Shown here one piece after another: positions 1 to 9,167 of a stretch of DNA of 64,000 bases. Below the pieces are notes generated by a model. It was not told the origin of the DNA, searched no databases, and saw only the letters and a program-made list of their open reading frames with translations. The position numbers and the translations under genes were made by a program. Where the stretch lies: assembly GCA_947493255.1 (NCBI GenBank), contig CANLQK010000007.1, positions 124,001-188,000 of the forward strand, written 5' to 3'. Origin of the DNA: an uncultured Paracoccaceae bacterium. Its GTDB lineage: Bacteria; Pseudomonadota; Alphaproteobacteria; Rhodobacterales; Rhodobacteraceae. Position 1 is the stretch's first letter. Every line of letters begins with the position of its first letter.

Positions 1-1
1 G

Positions 2-703
2 TTGGTTGATGAGGGCCTTTTGGACGCCTCCATCTTGAGCGATGATGCAGCGCTCCCCCCGACGTCTGACGCACGACGTCCGACTGATAGGGCCAATCTT
101 CGTAGAGCGTCCGAGCTTTTGGATGCCGCGGGCTGGATCGCAGGCGACGATGGTATGCGCCGAAAAGACGGTGAATTGTTAACGATTGAATTCTTACAAG
201 CCTCACCGGGGTTTGATCGGATCGTGAACCCCTATGTGGAAAGCCTTCGACGCCTCGGAGTGGATGCATCGCTCAACCGAGTTGATTTCGCGCAGTACGT
301 TGACCGCCTTCAAGCTCCGGTGGACTTTGACTTTATCAACCACACAATGACTCAAGGCTTTGAGCCAGGGAGTGGTATGCACCAATGGTTTGGATCAAAG
401 ACAGCTGATGACAGTTCGCGTAACTTGATGGGCCTAAAGGATGATGCAGTCGATCAGCTTATCGATATTGTGATTGCCGCTGAAACACTGGAAGACATGC
501 AGACAGCAAGCCGTGCGCTAGATCGTGTTTTGCGTGCGAAGGAGTTCTGGGTGCCACAATGGTATAAGTCTAGCCATACAGTCGCCTACTATGATGTCTT
601 CGGGTATCCGGAAAACCTGCCGCCTTATTCGCTAGGTCACCTTTCATTCTGGTGGTATGACGCAGAAAAAGCAGCAGAACTCGAAGCCGCAGGTGCGCTC
701 TAA
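2..703 (+). CDS. yejA: Peptide ABC transporter substrate-binding protein, C-terminal part (YejA-like)
   Basis: Periplasmic solute-binding protein of family 5 (SBP_bac_5), here only its last 233 residues; the gene runs off the left edge of the window and the true start is not visible. The family captures oligopeptides and related compounds for import. The visible part has the aromatic-rich C-terminus typical of the family (a stretch reading SFWWYDAEKA close to the end). It is followed by yejB, yejE and yejF homologues in the same direction, the classic yejABEF order, known in enterobacteria for uptake of peptides and microcin C. The call on the family is firm from context. The substrate in this organism is unknown, and YejA-like proteins in roseobacters may simply be general peptide binders. 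Confidence 0.88.
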   Translation: MVDEGLLDASILSDDAALPPTSDARRPTDRANLRRASELLDAAGWIAGDDGMRRKDGELLTIEFLQASPGFDRIVNPYVESLRRLGVDASLNRVDFAQYVDRLQAPVDFDFINHTMTQGFEPGSGMHQWFGSKTADDSSRNLMGLKDDAVDQLIDIVIAAETLEDMQTASRALDRVLRAKEFWVPQWYKSSHTVAYYDVFGYPENLPPYSLGHLSFWWYDAEKAAELEAAGAL

Positions 704-705
704 GT

Positions 706-750
706 ATGACGGCGAAGAGTCAGAACAAGACCAAAAAAGGCAAAGTCTGA
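706..750 (+). CDS. Possible 14-codon coupling ORF between yejA and yejB
   Basis: An ATG at 706 opens a 14-residue reading frame (MTAKSQNKTKKGKV) that ends in TGA at 748-750, immediately touching the ATG of yejB at 751. It starts two bases after the yejA stop and is strongly basic (five lysines). The purine-rich run that would be the yejB ribosome binding site (aaaaagg, about 734-740) lies within it. It may be a translated mini-cistron that hands ribosomes on to yejB, or merely an accident in a lysine-rich spacer. Nothing but position supports translation. Confidence 0.3.
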   Translation: MTAKSQNKTKKGKV

Positions 751-1968
751 ATGGGCGCCTACATACTCAAACGTTTGTTGCTGGTGATCCCCACCTTATT
801 GGGGATCATGATCGTCAACTTTGCGCTGACACAATTTGTTCCAGGTGGGCCAATTGACCAGATCATCGCGCAATTAGAGGGCGGCGGTGATGTATTCGAA
901 GGAATCTCTGGCGGCGGGTCCGAAATCATTGAAGACGGAGGTAACGACAGCGTCGGTGCACGGGGCCTCCCGCAAGAGTTCTTGGATGAGCTGGAAGTCG
1001 AATTCAATTTTTCCCGCATCGTATGTGAGGCTGGGTTCACTGGCGAACCGGATCTTGACGCAGACGAATGCGAAACTGTGCCAATTCCCGCACTCGAACG
1101 TTTCTTCTTGATGATGTGGGATTATGTCCGGTTTGATTTTGGTGAAAGCTATTTCAGATCGGTCACGGTGGTCGACCTGATCTTAGAGAAAATGCCGGTG
1201 TCTATTACGCTTGGCCTTTGGTCCACGTTGATTGCCTACATGGTGTCGATCCCGCTTGGCATCAAAAAGGCCGTGCGTGACGGATCGTCGTTTGACACAT
1301 GGACGTCTGCAGCGATCATCGTTGGCTACGCTATTCCGGGATTCTTGTTCGCGATCTTGTTGATTGTCCTATTTGCATCAAACAACTGCTTTCGCATTCC
1401 TGGTTTTGGGTTTTTAGAAGACAACGCCGTGTTGTGGTGGCTGTATGACTGGAACCCGACATGTAACCGCTTGTTCCCGCTGCGTGGGTTGACCTCGCCA
1501 GATTGGGAAGAATTCAGCACGTGGGGTAAAATCGTCGATTATTTCCACCACATTGCACTGCCGGTTCTGGCATCTACGATTTCAGCGTTCGCGACCCTGA
1601 CCTTGCTGACGAAAAATTCGTTCTTGGACGAGATTAAAAAGCAGTATGTCATAACCGCTAAAGCCAAAGGTTTGACGGAATCTCGCGTGCTTTACGGTCA
1701 CGTTTTCCGCAACGCGATGCTTATCGTCATTTCCGGCTTTCCTGCATTGTTTATTGGTGTGTTCTTCGGTGGGTCACTGATCATCGAAACCCTGTTCTCG
1801 CTTGACGGTCTTGGCCGCCTCGGGTTTGAGGCAACGTTACAACGCGATTATCCTGTTATGTTTGGAACGCTGTTTGCGTTCTCGCTCATGGGGCTGGTCG
1901 TAGGGATCATCACGGACATCACCTATGTCCTGATCGACCCGCGCATTGATTTTGAGAGGAGGGGCTAA
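751..1968 (+). CDS. yejB: Peptide ABC transporter permease YejB
   Basis: Inner-membrane permease of the oligopeptide/nickel (BPD_transp_1) type, 405 residues. It has a first transmembrane helix at about residues 8-30, then a long hydrophilic, acidic segment to about residue 115, then five further helices. The EAA loop that contacts the ATPase lies around residues 299-323 ([15 protein letters not shown]). It is somewhat longer than the enterobacterial protein, the extra length being the acidic periplasmic segment. It starts directly after a possible 14-codon ORF, and its last base overlaps the start of yejE (both 1968). It forms the membrane channel with YejE. Confidence 0.93.
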   Translation: MGAYILKRLLLVIPTLLGIMIVNFALTQFVPGGPIDQIIAQLEGGGDVFEGISGGGSEIIEDGGNDSVGARGLPQEFLDELEVEFNFSRIVCEAGFTGEPDLDADECETVPIPALERFFLMMWDYVRFDFGESYFRSVTVVDLILEKMPVSITLGLWSTLIAYMVSIPLGIKKAVRDGSSFDTWTSAAIIVGYAIPGFLFAILLIVLFASNNCFRIPGFGFLEDNAVLWWLYDWNPTCNRLFPLRGLTSPDWEEFSTWGKIVDYFHHIALPVLASTISAFATLTLLTKNSFLDEIKKQYVITAKAKGLTESRVLYGHVFRNAMLIVISGFPALFIGVFFGGSLIIETLFSLDGLGRLGFEATLQRDYPVMFGTLFAFSLMGLVVGIITDITYVLIDPRIDFERRG

Positions 1969-3116
1969 TGGACGATATGACCCTTCCTACCGCACCACGA
2001 AAACGGTGGTTTCATCTGTCGCCGCTGAACAAGCGACGCTGGACCAATTTCACGCGAAATCGGCGGGCCTATTGGTCGCTTTGGATATTCTTGTTTTTGT
2101 TTGTCCTTTCGTTGTTTGCGGAGTTTTTGGCGAACGACAAACCGATCCTTGTAAAATATCGCGGCGAAATCCGTATGCCGGTTTTCAACTTCTACAGCGA
2201 GCAATCCTATGGTGGCGATTTCCCCACGGAAGCAGAATACAAAGACATTGAAGTGAAATGCCTGATCGAGACCGGTGGTCTGGAGGATTGTTTTTACGAG
2301 CCCGAGGAATTGATCGCGGCCGCCCAAACCGGCGAGATCGACAATGCGGACTTTGAAAAAGGATGGCTACTTTGGCCGCCAATTCCTTACAGTTATAACA
2401 CCATCGTCGATATCCCCGGCGTGGCACCATCTGCGCCTGACAGCAACAATTGGCTCGGCACTGATGACACCAAACGCGACGTCGTTGCGCGGGTGATCTA
2501 TGGATTCCGACTGTCGATATTGTTCACAATTATTGTGACAACTTGTGCGTCGGCGATTGGGATAATCGCGGGTGCAATACAGGGCTATTTTGGTGGTTGG
2601 GTTGATTTGGTGTTCCAGCGATTGTTGGAAATTTGGGGCTCTACACCTTCGCTGTATGTGATCATCATTCTATTCGCGATCTTGGGGCGAAGTTTCTGGC
2701 TGCTTGTTTTCCTGACCATCCTATTCGGCTGGCCTGCTTTGGTGGGCGTTGTCAGGGCTGAATTCTTGCGAGCGCGGAACTTTGAATATGTGCGTGCAGC
2801 GAAAGCGCTGGGCGTTTCCGACCGCACCATCATGTTCCGCCATATGTTGCCCAATGCAATGGTCGCAACCGTCACGATGTTGCCATTCCTCATCACGGGG
2901 ACCATTGCAACACTTGCATCGCTCGATTTCCTTGGGTTTGGCTTACCATCCTCAGCGCCTTCGCTGGGCGAGATGACGCTGCAGGCTAAACAAAACCTGC
3001 AGGCCCCATGGTTGGGCTTCACCGCGTTCTTCACCTTTGCGATCATGTTGTCGCTGTTGGTGTTCATTTTTGAAGGCGTGCGCGATGCCTTTGATCCCCG
3101 AAAGACCTTTTCATGA
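1968..3116 (+). CDS. yejE: Peptide ABC transporter permease YejE
   Basis: Second permease of the yej importer, 382 residues. A cytoplasmic basic N-terminus (RKRWFHLSPLNKRRW) precedes the first helix at about residues 35-55. A periplasmic segment containing IPYSYNTIVD and the conserved SNNWLGTDDTKRDV follows, then the permease core with the EAA loop around residues 275-300 (ALGVSDRTIMFRHMLPNAM). The GTDD.GRD-like signature before the second helix is typical of DppC/OppC/YejE proteins. It overlaps yejF by four bases (ATGA at 3113-3116), pointing to translational coupling. Confidence 0.94.
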   Translation: MDDMTLPTAPRKRWFHLSPLNKRRWTNFTRNRRAYWSLWIFLFLFVLSLFAEFLANDKPILVKYRGEIRMPVFNFYSEQSYGGDFPTEAEYKDIEVKCLIETGGLEDCFYEPEELIAAAQTGEIDNADFEKGWLLWPPIPYSYNTIVDIPGVAPSAPDSNNWLGTDDTKRDVVARVIYGFRLSILFTIIVTTCASAIGIIAGAIQGYFGGWVDLVFQRLLEIWGSTPSLYVIIILFAILGRSFWLLVFLTILFGWPALVGVVRAEFLRARNFEYVRAAKALGVSDRTIMFRHMLPNAMVATVTMLPFLITGTIATLASLDFLGFGLPSSAPSLGEMTLQAKQNLQAPWLGFTAFFTFAIMLSLLVFIFEGVRDAFDPRKTFS

Positions 3117-4696
3117 CGCGAATTCTTGACGTCCAAAACCTAACAGTCGATTTCCGTCAGGATGGAGAAACCACGCACGCCGTGCGCGGTGTTTCGTTCC
3201 ACGTAGACAAGGGCGAAACGGTGGCTTTGGTGGGGGAATCCGGTTCGGGTAAATCTGTGTCGGCGTTGTCGACTGTGCAGCTGTTGGGCGATAGCGCGAC
3301 AGTTGGTGGGTCCATCACCTATGACGGCGAGCAAATGGTTGGCGCAACCGAGGCCAAGCTGCGCCAAGTGCGCGGTAACGACATCAGTTTCATTTTCCAA
3401 GAGCCGATGACCTCTTTGAACCCGCTGCACACAATTGAAAAGCAGCTTCGTGAAAGCATCGAGCTTCACCAAGGGCTGCGCGGTGATGCGGTGCGTGATC
3501 GGATCATTGAATTGTTGGAACAGGTCGGAATCCACGACCCCGCCAGCCGGTTGTCTGCCTACCCACATCAGTTGTCTGGGGGGCAACGGCAACGCGTGAT
3601 GATTGCGATGGCGCTGGCAAACGGGCCGGAGCTATTGATCGCGGACGAACCAACAACAGCCTTGGATGTTACTATTCAAGCGCAAATTCTGGACCTTCTT
3701 GCTGACCTCAAACGCGACCTTGGGATGAGCCTTTTGTTTATCACCCATGATCTGACAATTGTTCGCAAAATTGCCGACCGTGTCTGTGTGATGAAAGACG
3801 GTGAGATTGTAGAAACCGGCCCAACGTCCGAATTGTTTGCCAACCCCCAACATCCGTACACTCGCATGTTGCTAGAAGCGGAAAGCACAGGCGTACCAGA
3901 CCCAGTGGCAGAAGGTGCCGAAGTTCTGGCTGAGGCCGAGAACTTAAGGATTTGGTTCCCGATTCAGACTGGTTTGCTGCGCCGAACGACGGGGTATGTC
4001 AAAGCGGTAAACGATGCGAGCTTTGCTGTGCGCGCTGGTGAAACCGTTGGGATCGTTGGTGAATCGGGATCCGGAAAAACGACGTTGGCTTTGGCAATGA
4101 TGCGGTTGATCCGTTCCGAAGGGCGGATCGTGTTCATGGGCAACGACATTCAGGGTCTACGAGAAACCCAGATGCGCCCGTTACGTACAGATATGCAGAT
4201 TGTGTTCCAAGATCCCTATGGGTCGTTGTCGCCGCGTATGACTGTTGAACAGATCATCGCCGAAGGATTGACCGTGCACGGAACAAGCGGTGATAGAAAG
4301 CCGCGTGAACTAGTCGCCGAGATCATGGGCGAAGTCGGGCTTCAACCGGATATGATGGACCGATACCCACACGAATTTTCTGGTGGTCAACGGCAACGAA
4401 TTGCCATCGCCCGCGCAATGATTTTGCGCCCTAAATTGGTGGTCCTTGATGAACCGACATCTGCGCTGGATATGACTGTGCAGGTCCAGATCGTGGACCT
4501 TTTGCGAAACCTTCAGAAGAAATACAAGTTAGGTTACTTGTTCATCTCGCATGATTTGAAAGTCGTGCGTGCGCTTTCACACAAGGTAATGGTGATGAAA
4601 CGGGGCGACGTAGTCGAGGCCGGCGATGCCGACGCGATTTTCGACGCACCCGAGACAGAGTACACCCGCGAGCTGATGAAAGCGGCGTTTGATTAA
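3113..4696 (+). CDS. yejF: Peptide ABC transporter ATP-binding protein YejF (two ATPase domains)
   Basis: Cytoplasmic ATPase that powers the yej importer, 527 residues with two complete ABC modules in one chain. The first Walker A is GESGSGKS at residues 41-48, with signature LSGGQRQRV and Walker B LLIADEP following. The second module has GESGSGKTT around residue 315, FSGGQRQRI and LVVLDEP. A linker with the C-terminal oligopeptide-transporter motif (NPQHPYTRMLL) lies between them. All key residues are intact. The stop codon overlaps the stop of the converging hydrolase gene by four bases (4693-4696), leaving no room for a dedicated intergenic terminator. Confidence 0.95.
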   Translation: MTRILDVQNLTVDFRQDGETTHAVRGVSFHVDKGETVALVGESGSGKSVSALSTVQLLGDSATVGGSITYDGEQMVGATEAKLRQVRGNDISFIFQEPMTSLNPLHTIEKQLRESIELHQGLRGDAVRDRIIELLEQVGIHDPASRLSAYPHQLSGGQRQRVMIAMALANGPELLIADEPTTALDVTIQAQILDLLADLKRDLGMSLLFITHDLTIVRKIADRVCVMKDGEIVETGPTSELFANPQHPYTRMLLEAESTGVPDPVAEGAEVLAEAENLRIWFPIQTGLLRRTTGYVKAVNDASFAVRAGETVGIVGESGSGKTTLALAMMRLIRSEGRIVFMGNDIQGLRETQMRPLRTDMQIVFQDPYGSLSPRMTVEQIIAEGLTVHGTSGDRKPRELVAEIMGEVGLQPDMMDRYPHEFSGGQRQRIAIARAMILRPKLVVLDEPTSALDMTVQVQIVDLLRNLQKKYKLGYLFISHDLKVVRALSHKVMVMKRGDVVEAGDADAIFDAPETEYTRELMKAAFD

Positions 4697-5385
4697 GCGC
4701 TAATGGTGACGACGGCGGGCGACAGCCCCTCGATCTCGCAGGTACATGTCTGACCCTTGGCAATTGGGCCAACGCCAGATGGTGTACCTGTCATGATGAC
4801 GTCGCCTGGGTGCAATTCAACGTAGGTCGACAGGATCGAAATGATTTCAGGAACGGACCAAATCAACTTGGTCAAATCGCTGTCCTGACGTGTTTCACCG
4901 TCGACATCTGCGCGGACATATCCGGCATCTAGGTGGCCAACTTCTTCGACAGGGTGGATTGTTCCGATAACGGCTGAATTATCGAAACCTTTAGACATGT
5001 CCCAAGGCCAGCGCTTTTCTTTGGCAAGGTTCTGCAAGTCACGGCGGGTTAGGTCGTTGCCGGACGCATAGCCATAGACGTGGTTCAGTGCGTTTTCTTC
5101 GGCAATATCTTTCCCGCCGGTTTTTATGACTACGACCAACTCGGCCTCGTGGTGAAGGTTGTCGGTTTGTGTGGGGTAGGGGATCGTCGCGCCAGAAGGA
5201 ACGTAGCAGGTCGGCGGTTTCAGAAAGAAAATCGGTGTATTCGTTTTCGGGTCCCCACCCATTTCAACGACATGGGCGTTGTAGTTCTTGCCGACGCAAA
5301 GAATGCGATGAATCCCAATCGTATCGTCCGCCTTGCTTGACGTCAGGGTTGGTACAGCTGGCGGGCGAATGTCGACTGCGGGCAT
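4693..5385 (-). CDS. Fumarylacetoacetate hydrolase family protein
   Basis: Member of the FAH/MhpD superfamily, 230 residues from the chosen start. Family members hydrolyse, hydrate or decarboxylate 2-oxo acids such as acylpyruvates or oxaloacetate with a bound divalent metal. Visible features are the ILCVGKNYNAHV start of the core, the metal ligands around HHEAELVVVI, and the C-terminal VIMTGTPSGVGPI. I start it at the ATG at 5385, where GGAG lies six bases upstream, rather than at a TTG 21 bases further out. The substrate cannot be read from sequence; acylpyruvase (FAHD1-like) is the commonest activity for this size. Confidence 0.88.
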   Translation of the reverse strand: MPAVDIRPPAVPTLTSSKADDTIGIHRILCVGKNYNAHVVEMGGDPKTNTPIFFLKPPTCYVPSGATIPYPTQTDNLHHEAELVVVIKTGGKDIAEENALNHVYGYASGNDLTRRDLQNLAKEKRWPWDMSKGFDNSAVIGTIHPVEEVGHLDAGYVRADVDGETRQDSDLTKLIWSVPEIISILSTYVELHPGDVIMTGTPSGVGPIAKGQTCTCEIEGLSPAVVTISA

Positions 5386-5416
5386 TTTGTCTCCGATCGG
5401 GGGCAATAGTGTTGTT

Positions 5417-6841
5417 TTAGTCCGGTCCGATCATGAAGCACGTCGTGCCCCTTGCTTGCAAGCGTGCACAGGCCAATTCGGCTCCATCACGGGTCAAACC
5501 CATGAAATTTGCATCGAATCCGCGGCTCGACTGGTTAACACGGCGCAAGCTACCGTCGAGTGTCGACATTTCATTCAGAGCAACACGTAGCAAAACGCGC
5601 TCGGCCTGATAGCGGGACCCGTACCGTCCAACGTTGATACCCCAAAGGCGGCTTCCTGACGTGGAAATGCGTGTCACGACCTCAGGCTCACTCGGAACGG
5701 GGGTTGCTTGTTGTACAGCTGCAAGCACCACGTCGCCTGGGCGTTCGGGGGGTGTTGGGGTTTGATTGGGGGCCGCAGCTGCCGTTTGCAACACTTCGGT
5801 GACCGTGTTTTCGATCACGTCCGCGTTCACGACCAAGACTTCCGCTGGGGCGGTTTCTGGTGTTGCAACATCCGGTACCGCGCGCGCTTGTGGGCGCAGG
5901 GATCTTGCGACCAGACCGTTTACACGAACGGTGCGTGCTGTCGTTCCTGGTGCTGGGGCGTCCGCTCCGCCAGATCCTTGTGGTGCGACGGGGCTTGGGC
6001 GGTCAATGCGAGCGGTGCTTGGAGCACGCGCAAAACCCATATCCAAAAGTTCGGCCACACGTGCGTTACGCTGAGCTGTGGACGACCCACCAAACATCGT
6101 TGCGATAATACGTTCTTGGCCACGTTCTGCAGAGGCCACAAGGTTGAACCCAGCTGCGCGGGTGTAACCCGTTTTGATCCCATCAGCGCCACGGTAGGCA
6201 CCAAGGAAACGACGGTTTGTGTTTGCAACTTCACGAACACCTGCATCGGTCGTGATACGGCTGAAAATGTTATAATACTGGGGGAAATCGTAAATCATGT
6301 GGCGACCAAGGGTGGTCATATCGCGGGCTGTAGATAGGTGACCTGCCTCAGTTAGGCCGTGGGCATTGCGGAACGTTGTCCGTGTCATGCCCATCGCACG
6401 GGCCGTTGCCGTCATGCGGCGTGCAAAGGCGGCTTCGTTGCCCTCAAGCGCGATCCCAATCGCTGTGGCCGCGTCGTTTGCCGACTTCACCGCGGCTGCA
6501 CGTACAAGATAACGGAATTGAATACGTTGGCCTGAAACCAACCCCAACTTCGATGGAGGTTCGTTTGCAGACAACGGTGTGATCGTCACCGTGTCGTCTA
6601 ACGAGATTTCACCGCGTTCGACCGCTTGGAACGCGATATAGAGCGTCATCATTTTTGTCAGTGACGCAGGGTGTAGCTGCGTGTCTGCATTTCGAGAATG
6701 CAAAATCTCACCCGTTCGCGCATCCATGACCATTGCGGCATAGGGAGCGGATTTCGCTGTTGCAGGCGCCAAGGCTGCCAAAAACAGAGTGAACAATAGA
6801 AGAATGCCCGCGAACGCGGGAGTTTGAATACGACGTGTCAC
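5417..6841 (-). CDS. D-alanyl-D-alanine carboxypeptidase with SPOR domain
   Basis: Penicillin-binding protein of peptidase family S11 (DacA/PBP5 type), 474 residues. It trims the terminal D-alanine from peptidoglycan stem peptides in the periplasm. A signal peptide covers residues 1-30. The catalytic motifs are SLTK at 60-63, SAN at 120-122 and KTG at 223-225. A proline/alanine-rich linker of about 130 residues follows, and then a C-terminal SPOR domain (about 395-474, starting RLWGINVGRYG), which binds denuded glycan strands at the division septum. This fusion replaces the usual PBP5 C-terminal membrane helix and is common in alphaproteobacteria. It probably acts at the septum; this is inference from the SPOR domain. 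Confidence 0.92.
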   Translation of the reverse strand: MTRRIQTPAFAGILLLFTLFLAALAPATAKSAPYAAMVMDARTGEILHSRNADTQLHPASLTKMMTLYIAFQAVERGEISLDDTVTITPLSANEPPSKLGLVSGQRIQFRYLVRAAAVKSANDAATAIGIALEGNEAAFARRMTATARAMGMTRTTFRNAHGLTEAGHLSTARDMTTLGRHMIYDFPQYYNIFSRITTDAGVREVANTNRRFLGAYRGADGIKTGYTRAAGFNLVASAERGQERIIATMFGGSSTAQRNARVAELLDMGFARAPSTARIDRPSPVAPQGSGGADAPAPGTTARTVRVNGLVARSLRPQARAVPDVATPETAPAEVLVVNADVIENTVTEVLQTAAAAPNQTPTPPERPGDVVLAAVQQATPVPSEPEVVTRISTSGSRLWGINVGRYGSRYQAERVLLRVALNEMSTLDGSLRRVNQSSRGFDANFMGLTRDGAELACARLQARGTTCFMIGPD

Positions 6842-7008
6842 GCCACTGCCTCTTTACTGCCTCGTGAGCCCCTGTTTTTTTAGTGGGGTCTCATCATTAC
6901 AGAAAAACGTAACACAACAGGCCGTTTCAGAAAACACCTTATTTTCAAAGGCTTTCGGTGTGACATACATGCACATTGGGGCATATGTAGCGGGTGACGT
7001 AGCGAAAG

Positions 7009-7024
7009 ACCGCTATATGGCGGT
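7009..7024 (-). terminator. Weak hairpin after the HAD gene
   Basis: ACCGC and GCGGT form a five-base-pair stem with a six-base loop about a dozen bases past the HAD-hydrolase stop. In the minus direction it is followed by CTTTCG. It may act as a weak terminator; the U tract is short. Confidence 0.3.
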
Positions 7025-7036
7025 ATCATGGTCGGA

Positions 7037-7729
7037 CTATGACAAACCTGTGATCAGGTCCGGCAACTGGGACAACGCGGAAATTTGCCGAAAATGTCGA
7101 TGGGGCATAGGTGCTTCGGCCTTTTCATATTCCCAAGTTAATTCATGAGGCACATGGACACCCCAAAGCCCAGCTTCCAGTGCGGGGATGACATCAGACC
7201 TTAGTGAATTGCCCACCATCATTTGGTGCGGCGTATCGTGGGACGCAAAGATATGAGCATAGATATCTGCGGTTTTGTCGCTGACAATTTCAACGCGGTC
7301 GAACAGCGGACCTAGCCCAGATTGGGCGAGCTTGCGTTCTTGGTCCAGAAGGTCGCCTTTGGTGATGAGTAGAATGTCCGCGAACGGTTTCACGGCCTCT
7401 ATCGCGTCTTGTACACCTTCCAGCAGCTCCACTGGATCAGCCAACATGGCACGGCCCATGGATAGAAGTTCGGCAATGACATCGTTGGAAACCTGGTGGT
7501 TTGTAACGTCGATAGCTGTTTCAACCATCGATAAGACAAATCCTTTAACGCCGAATCCGTAGGTCGCTAGGTTTCGTTTTTCCGCAGCAAGCAGTCTTGC
7601 CATCAAGTCCGTCGGTTCGGCCCAGTCCGACAACATTTCCGCAAAGCGGTCTTGCGTCATTCGAAAGCCACGTTCGTTGTGCCAAAGCGTATCATCTGCA
7701 TCAAAAGCGATGGTCCAAGTGTGTTGCAT
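7037..7729 (-). CDS. HAD family hydrolase
   Basis: Haloacid-dehalogenase superfamily phosphatase, 230 residues. Motif I is FDADDTLW near the N-terminus, with the nucleophile and acid/base aspartates of DxDxT present. Motif II is LLITKGD around residue 120, and the motif III/IV region includes MMVGNSLRSDVIPAL with the Mg-binding aspartate. The GNSLRSDV sequence is typical of the phosphoglycolate phosphatase/YjjG-like branch, and the substrate is probably a small phosphorylated metabolite. It is transcribed away from clpS; the two genes share a 98-base divergent spacer. Confidence 0.85.
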   Translation of the reverse strand: MQHTWTIAFDADDTLWHNERGFRMTQDRFAEMLSDWAEPTDLMARLLAAEKRNLATYGFGVKGFVLSMVETAIDVTNHQVSNDVIAELLSMGRAMLADPVELLEGVQDAIEAVKPFADILLITKGDLLDQERKLAQSGLGPLFDRVEIVSDKTADIYAHIFASHDTPHQMMVGNSLRSDVIPALEAGLWGVHVPHELTWEYEKAEAPMPHRHFRQISALSQLPDLITGLS

Positions 7730-7827
7730 AGAGGCTCCTGAAAGGCCCCCCTTTTCATAAGGGGCATGAAGACTATATTAAGCCGCTGTAGAGGCGCTCC
7801 ACCAGTGACTCGTTTTTAGGAATCGTT

Positions 7828-8169
7828 ATGTTGCAGAACGTTTTGATGATGGCTGACAAAGACAGTGATGACGACGGTGAAATCGGCGTTAAACTTGAAA
7901 CACGCCCAAAGACCAAGCGCCCGCCGCTGTATAAGGTCATGATCCTGAACGACGATTACACACCAATGGAATTCGTTGTTATGGTGTTGGAACGGTTCTT
8001 CGGTATGAACCATGCGCAATCTGTTGAATTGATGTTGACGGTTCACCAGAAAGGCTTGGCTGTTGTTGGTGTGTTCAGTCACGAGATCGCAGAGACCAAA
8101 GTTGCCATGGTGATGGATTTTGCGACCCGTCACGAACATCCGTTGCAATGCACGATGGAGAAAGAGTAG
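7828..8169 (+). CDS. clpS: ATP-dependent Clp protease adaptor ClpS
   Basis: Small adaptor, 113 residues, that delivers N-degron substrates to the ClpAP protease. The family core is complete: [16 protein letters not shown] starts the fold, and the N-end residue pocket is formed by the NDDYT segment, the MVMxVLxxxF helix and the later hydrophobic residues. The C-terminal end reads [10 protein letters not shown] as in other ClpS proteins. ATG at 7828 is chosen because AGGA lies six bases upstream; later in-frame ATGs at 7846 and 7849 are possible. clpA is not in the window. Confidence 0.95.
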   Translation: MLQNVLMMADKDSDDDGEIGVKLETRPKTKRPPLYKVMILNDDYTPMEFVVMVLERFFGMNHAQSVELMLTVHQKGLAVVGVFSHEIAETKVAMVMDFATRHEHPLQCTMEKE

Positions 8170-8193
8170 GGCCGCGGCCTAGCTTGAAAACAC

Positions 8194-9132
8194 ATGAAAT
8201 ATTCCCGTTTATTCACCGCGCTGGCCGAGGGTTTGGTCGTGGACGGCCCTATGCATGTCCTGCGTCCGCCTGCTGGTTATGATCTTGCGGGGATGCCTGA
8301 TGTCAGTGTCGAGGCGACTTTCTTGCCAGATTATCGGTATTGGCAAGCGATGGGGGTTACGGGCGCTGGGGACACACGCGCAGCGACGCTGGTTGTATTA
8401 CCAAGGTCCAAAACGCTTGCTCGGTTGATGGTCAATGACGCTATCGCGCACGGCGGTTTGGTGATTGTGGATGGCCAAAAAACCGATGGTGTCGAAAGCA
8501 TATACAAGGATATTCGCAAGGTGTGTGACGTGTCTGGTGTCATAACAAAAGGCCATGGCCGGTTGTTTTGGTTCACGGCGGGTGATGCACCCAATTGGGC
8601 TGTAGATGTGAAGTCACCAGATGGGTTCGAAACAGTTGCCGGTGTGTTTTCGGAATCGAAAGTTGATGCTGGGTCCGCGTTGCTGGCGCCATATGTGCAA
8701 GGCTTGAAAGGCGATGTCGCAGATTTGGGGGCAGGGTGGGGCTACCTGAGCCGTGCCATTTTGGACAATGATACGGTGACGCGGCTAGACATGGTTGAGG
8801 CCGAGAGAACTGCTTTGGACTGCGCCGTCAAGAATACGAATGACCCCCGCGCATCAGCACACTGGGCCGATGCATTGACGTTTGAAGGCGGGCCGTATGA
8901 CGTTGTTGTTTCAAACCCACCGTTTCACGCGTCGCGAGATGGCGACCCCGAATTGGGCCGTGGTTTCATCGCCACAGCTGCGCGGATCTTGAAGCCTCGT
9001 GGAACGTTCTTGATGGTCGCGAACCGGCATTTGCCGTACGAGGCCACGCTCGGGGCGTTGTTTGGTCACGTCGAAGACCTTGAGGGATCTGGCGCGTTCA
9101 AATTGTTTAAGGCGACTCGCCCCAAACGCTAG
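8194..9132 (+). CDS. rsmC: RsmC-like 16S rRNA guanine-N2 methyltransferase
   Basis: Class I SAM-dependent methyltransferase, 312 residues, with the RsmC/RlmG two-domain layout: an N-terminal half of degenerate methyltransferase fold and a C-terminal catalytic half. The SAM-binding motif I (VADLGAGWGYLSRAIL) lies near residues 170-185 and the catalytic SNPPFH motif at about residues 240-245, characteristic of N2-guanine methylation of rRNA. The E. coli homologue modifies G1207 of 16S rRNA. It follows clpS by 24 bases, probably in one transcript. Family assignment is strong; the exact target base is inferred. Confidence 0.87.
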   Translation: MKYSRLFTALAEGLVVDGPMHVLRPPAGYDLAGMPDVSVEATFLPDYRYWQAMGVTGAGDTRAATLVVLPRSKTLARLMVNDAIAHGGLVIVDGQKTDGVESIYKDIRKVCDVSGVITKGHGRLFWFTAGDAPNWAVDVKSPDGFETVAGVFSESKVDAGSALLAPYVQGLKGDVADLGAGWGYLSRAILDNDTVTRLDMVEAERTALDCAVKNTNDPRASAHWADALTFEGGPYDVVVSNPPFHASRDGDPELGRGFIATAARILKPRGTFLMVANRHLPYEATLGALFGHVEDLEGSGAFKLFKATRPKR

Positions 9133-9167
9133 AATCGCTTAGCGTGGCCGAAGCCGTAGGAGATTGC

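Noticed and set aside
5708-6337. Long plus-strand reading frame of 209 codons opposite the D,D-carboxypeptidase
   Set aside because: Cysteine- and tryptophan-rich translation without family features; a shadow of the real gene on the other strand with SxxK, SxN and KTG motifs.
7745-7766. Imperfect hairpin GCCCC...GGGGC between the HAD gene and clpS
   Set aside because: Short outer stem with a bulge in the divergent promoter region; too weak to call a regulatory site.
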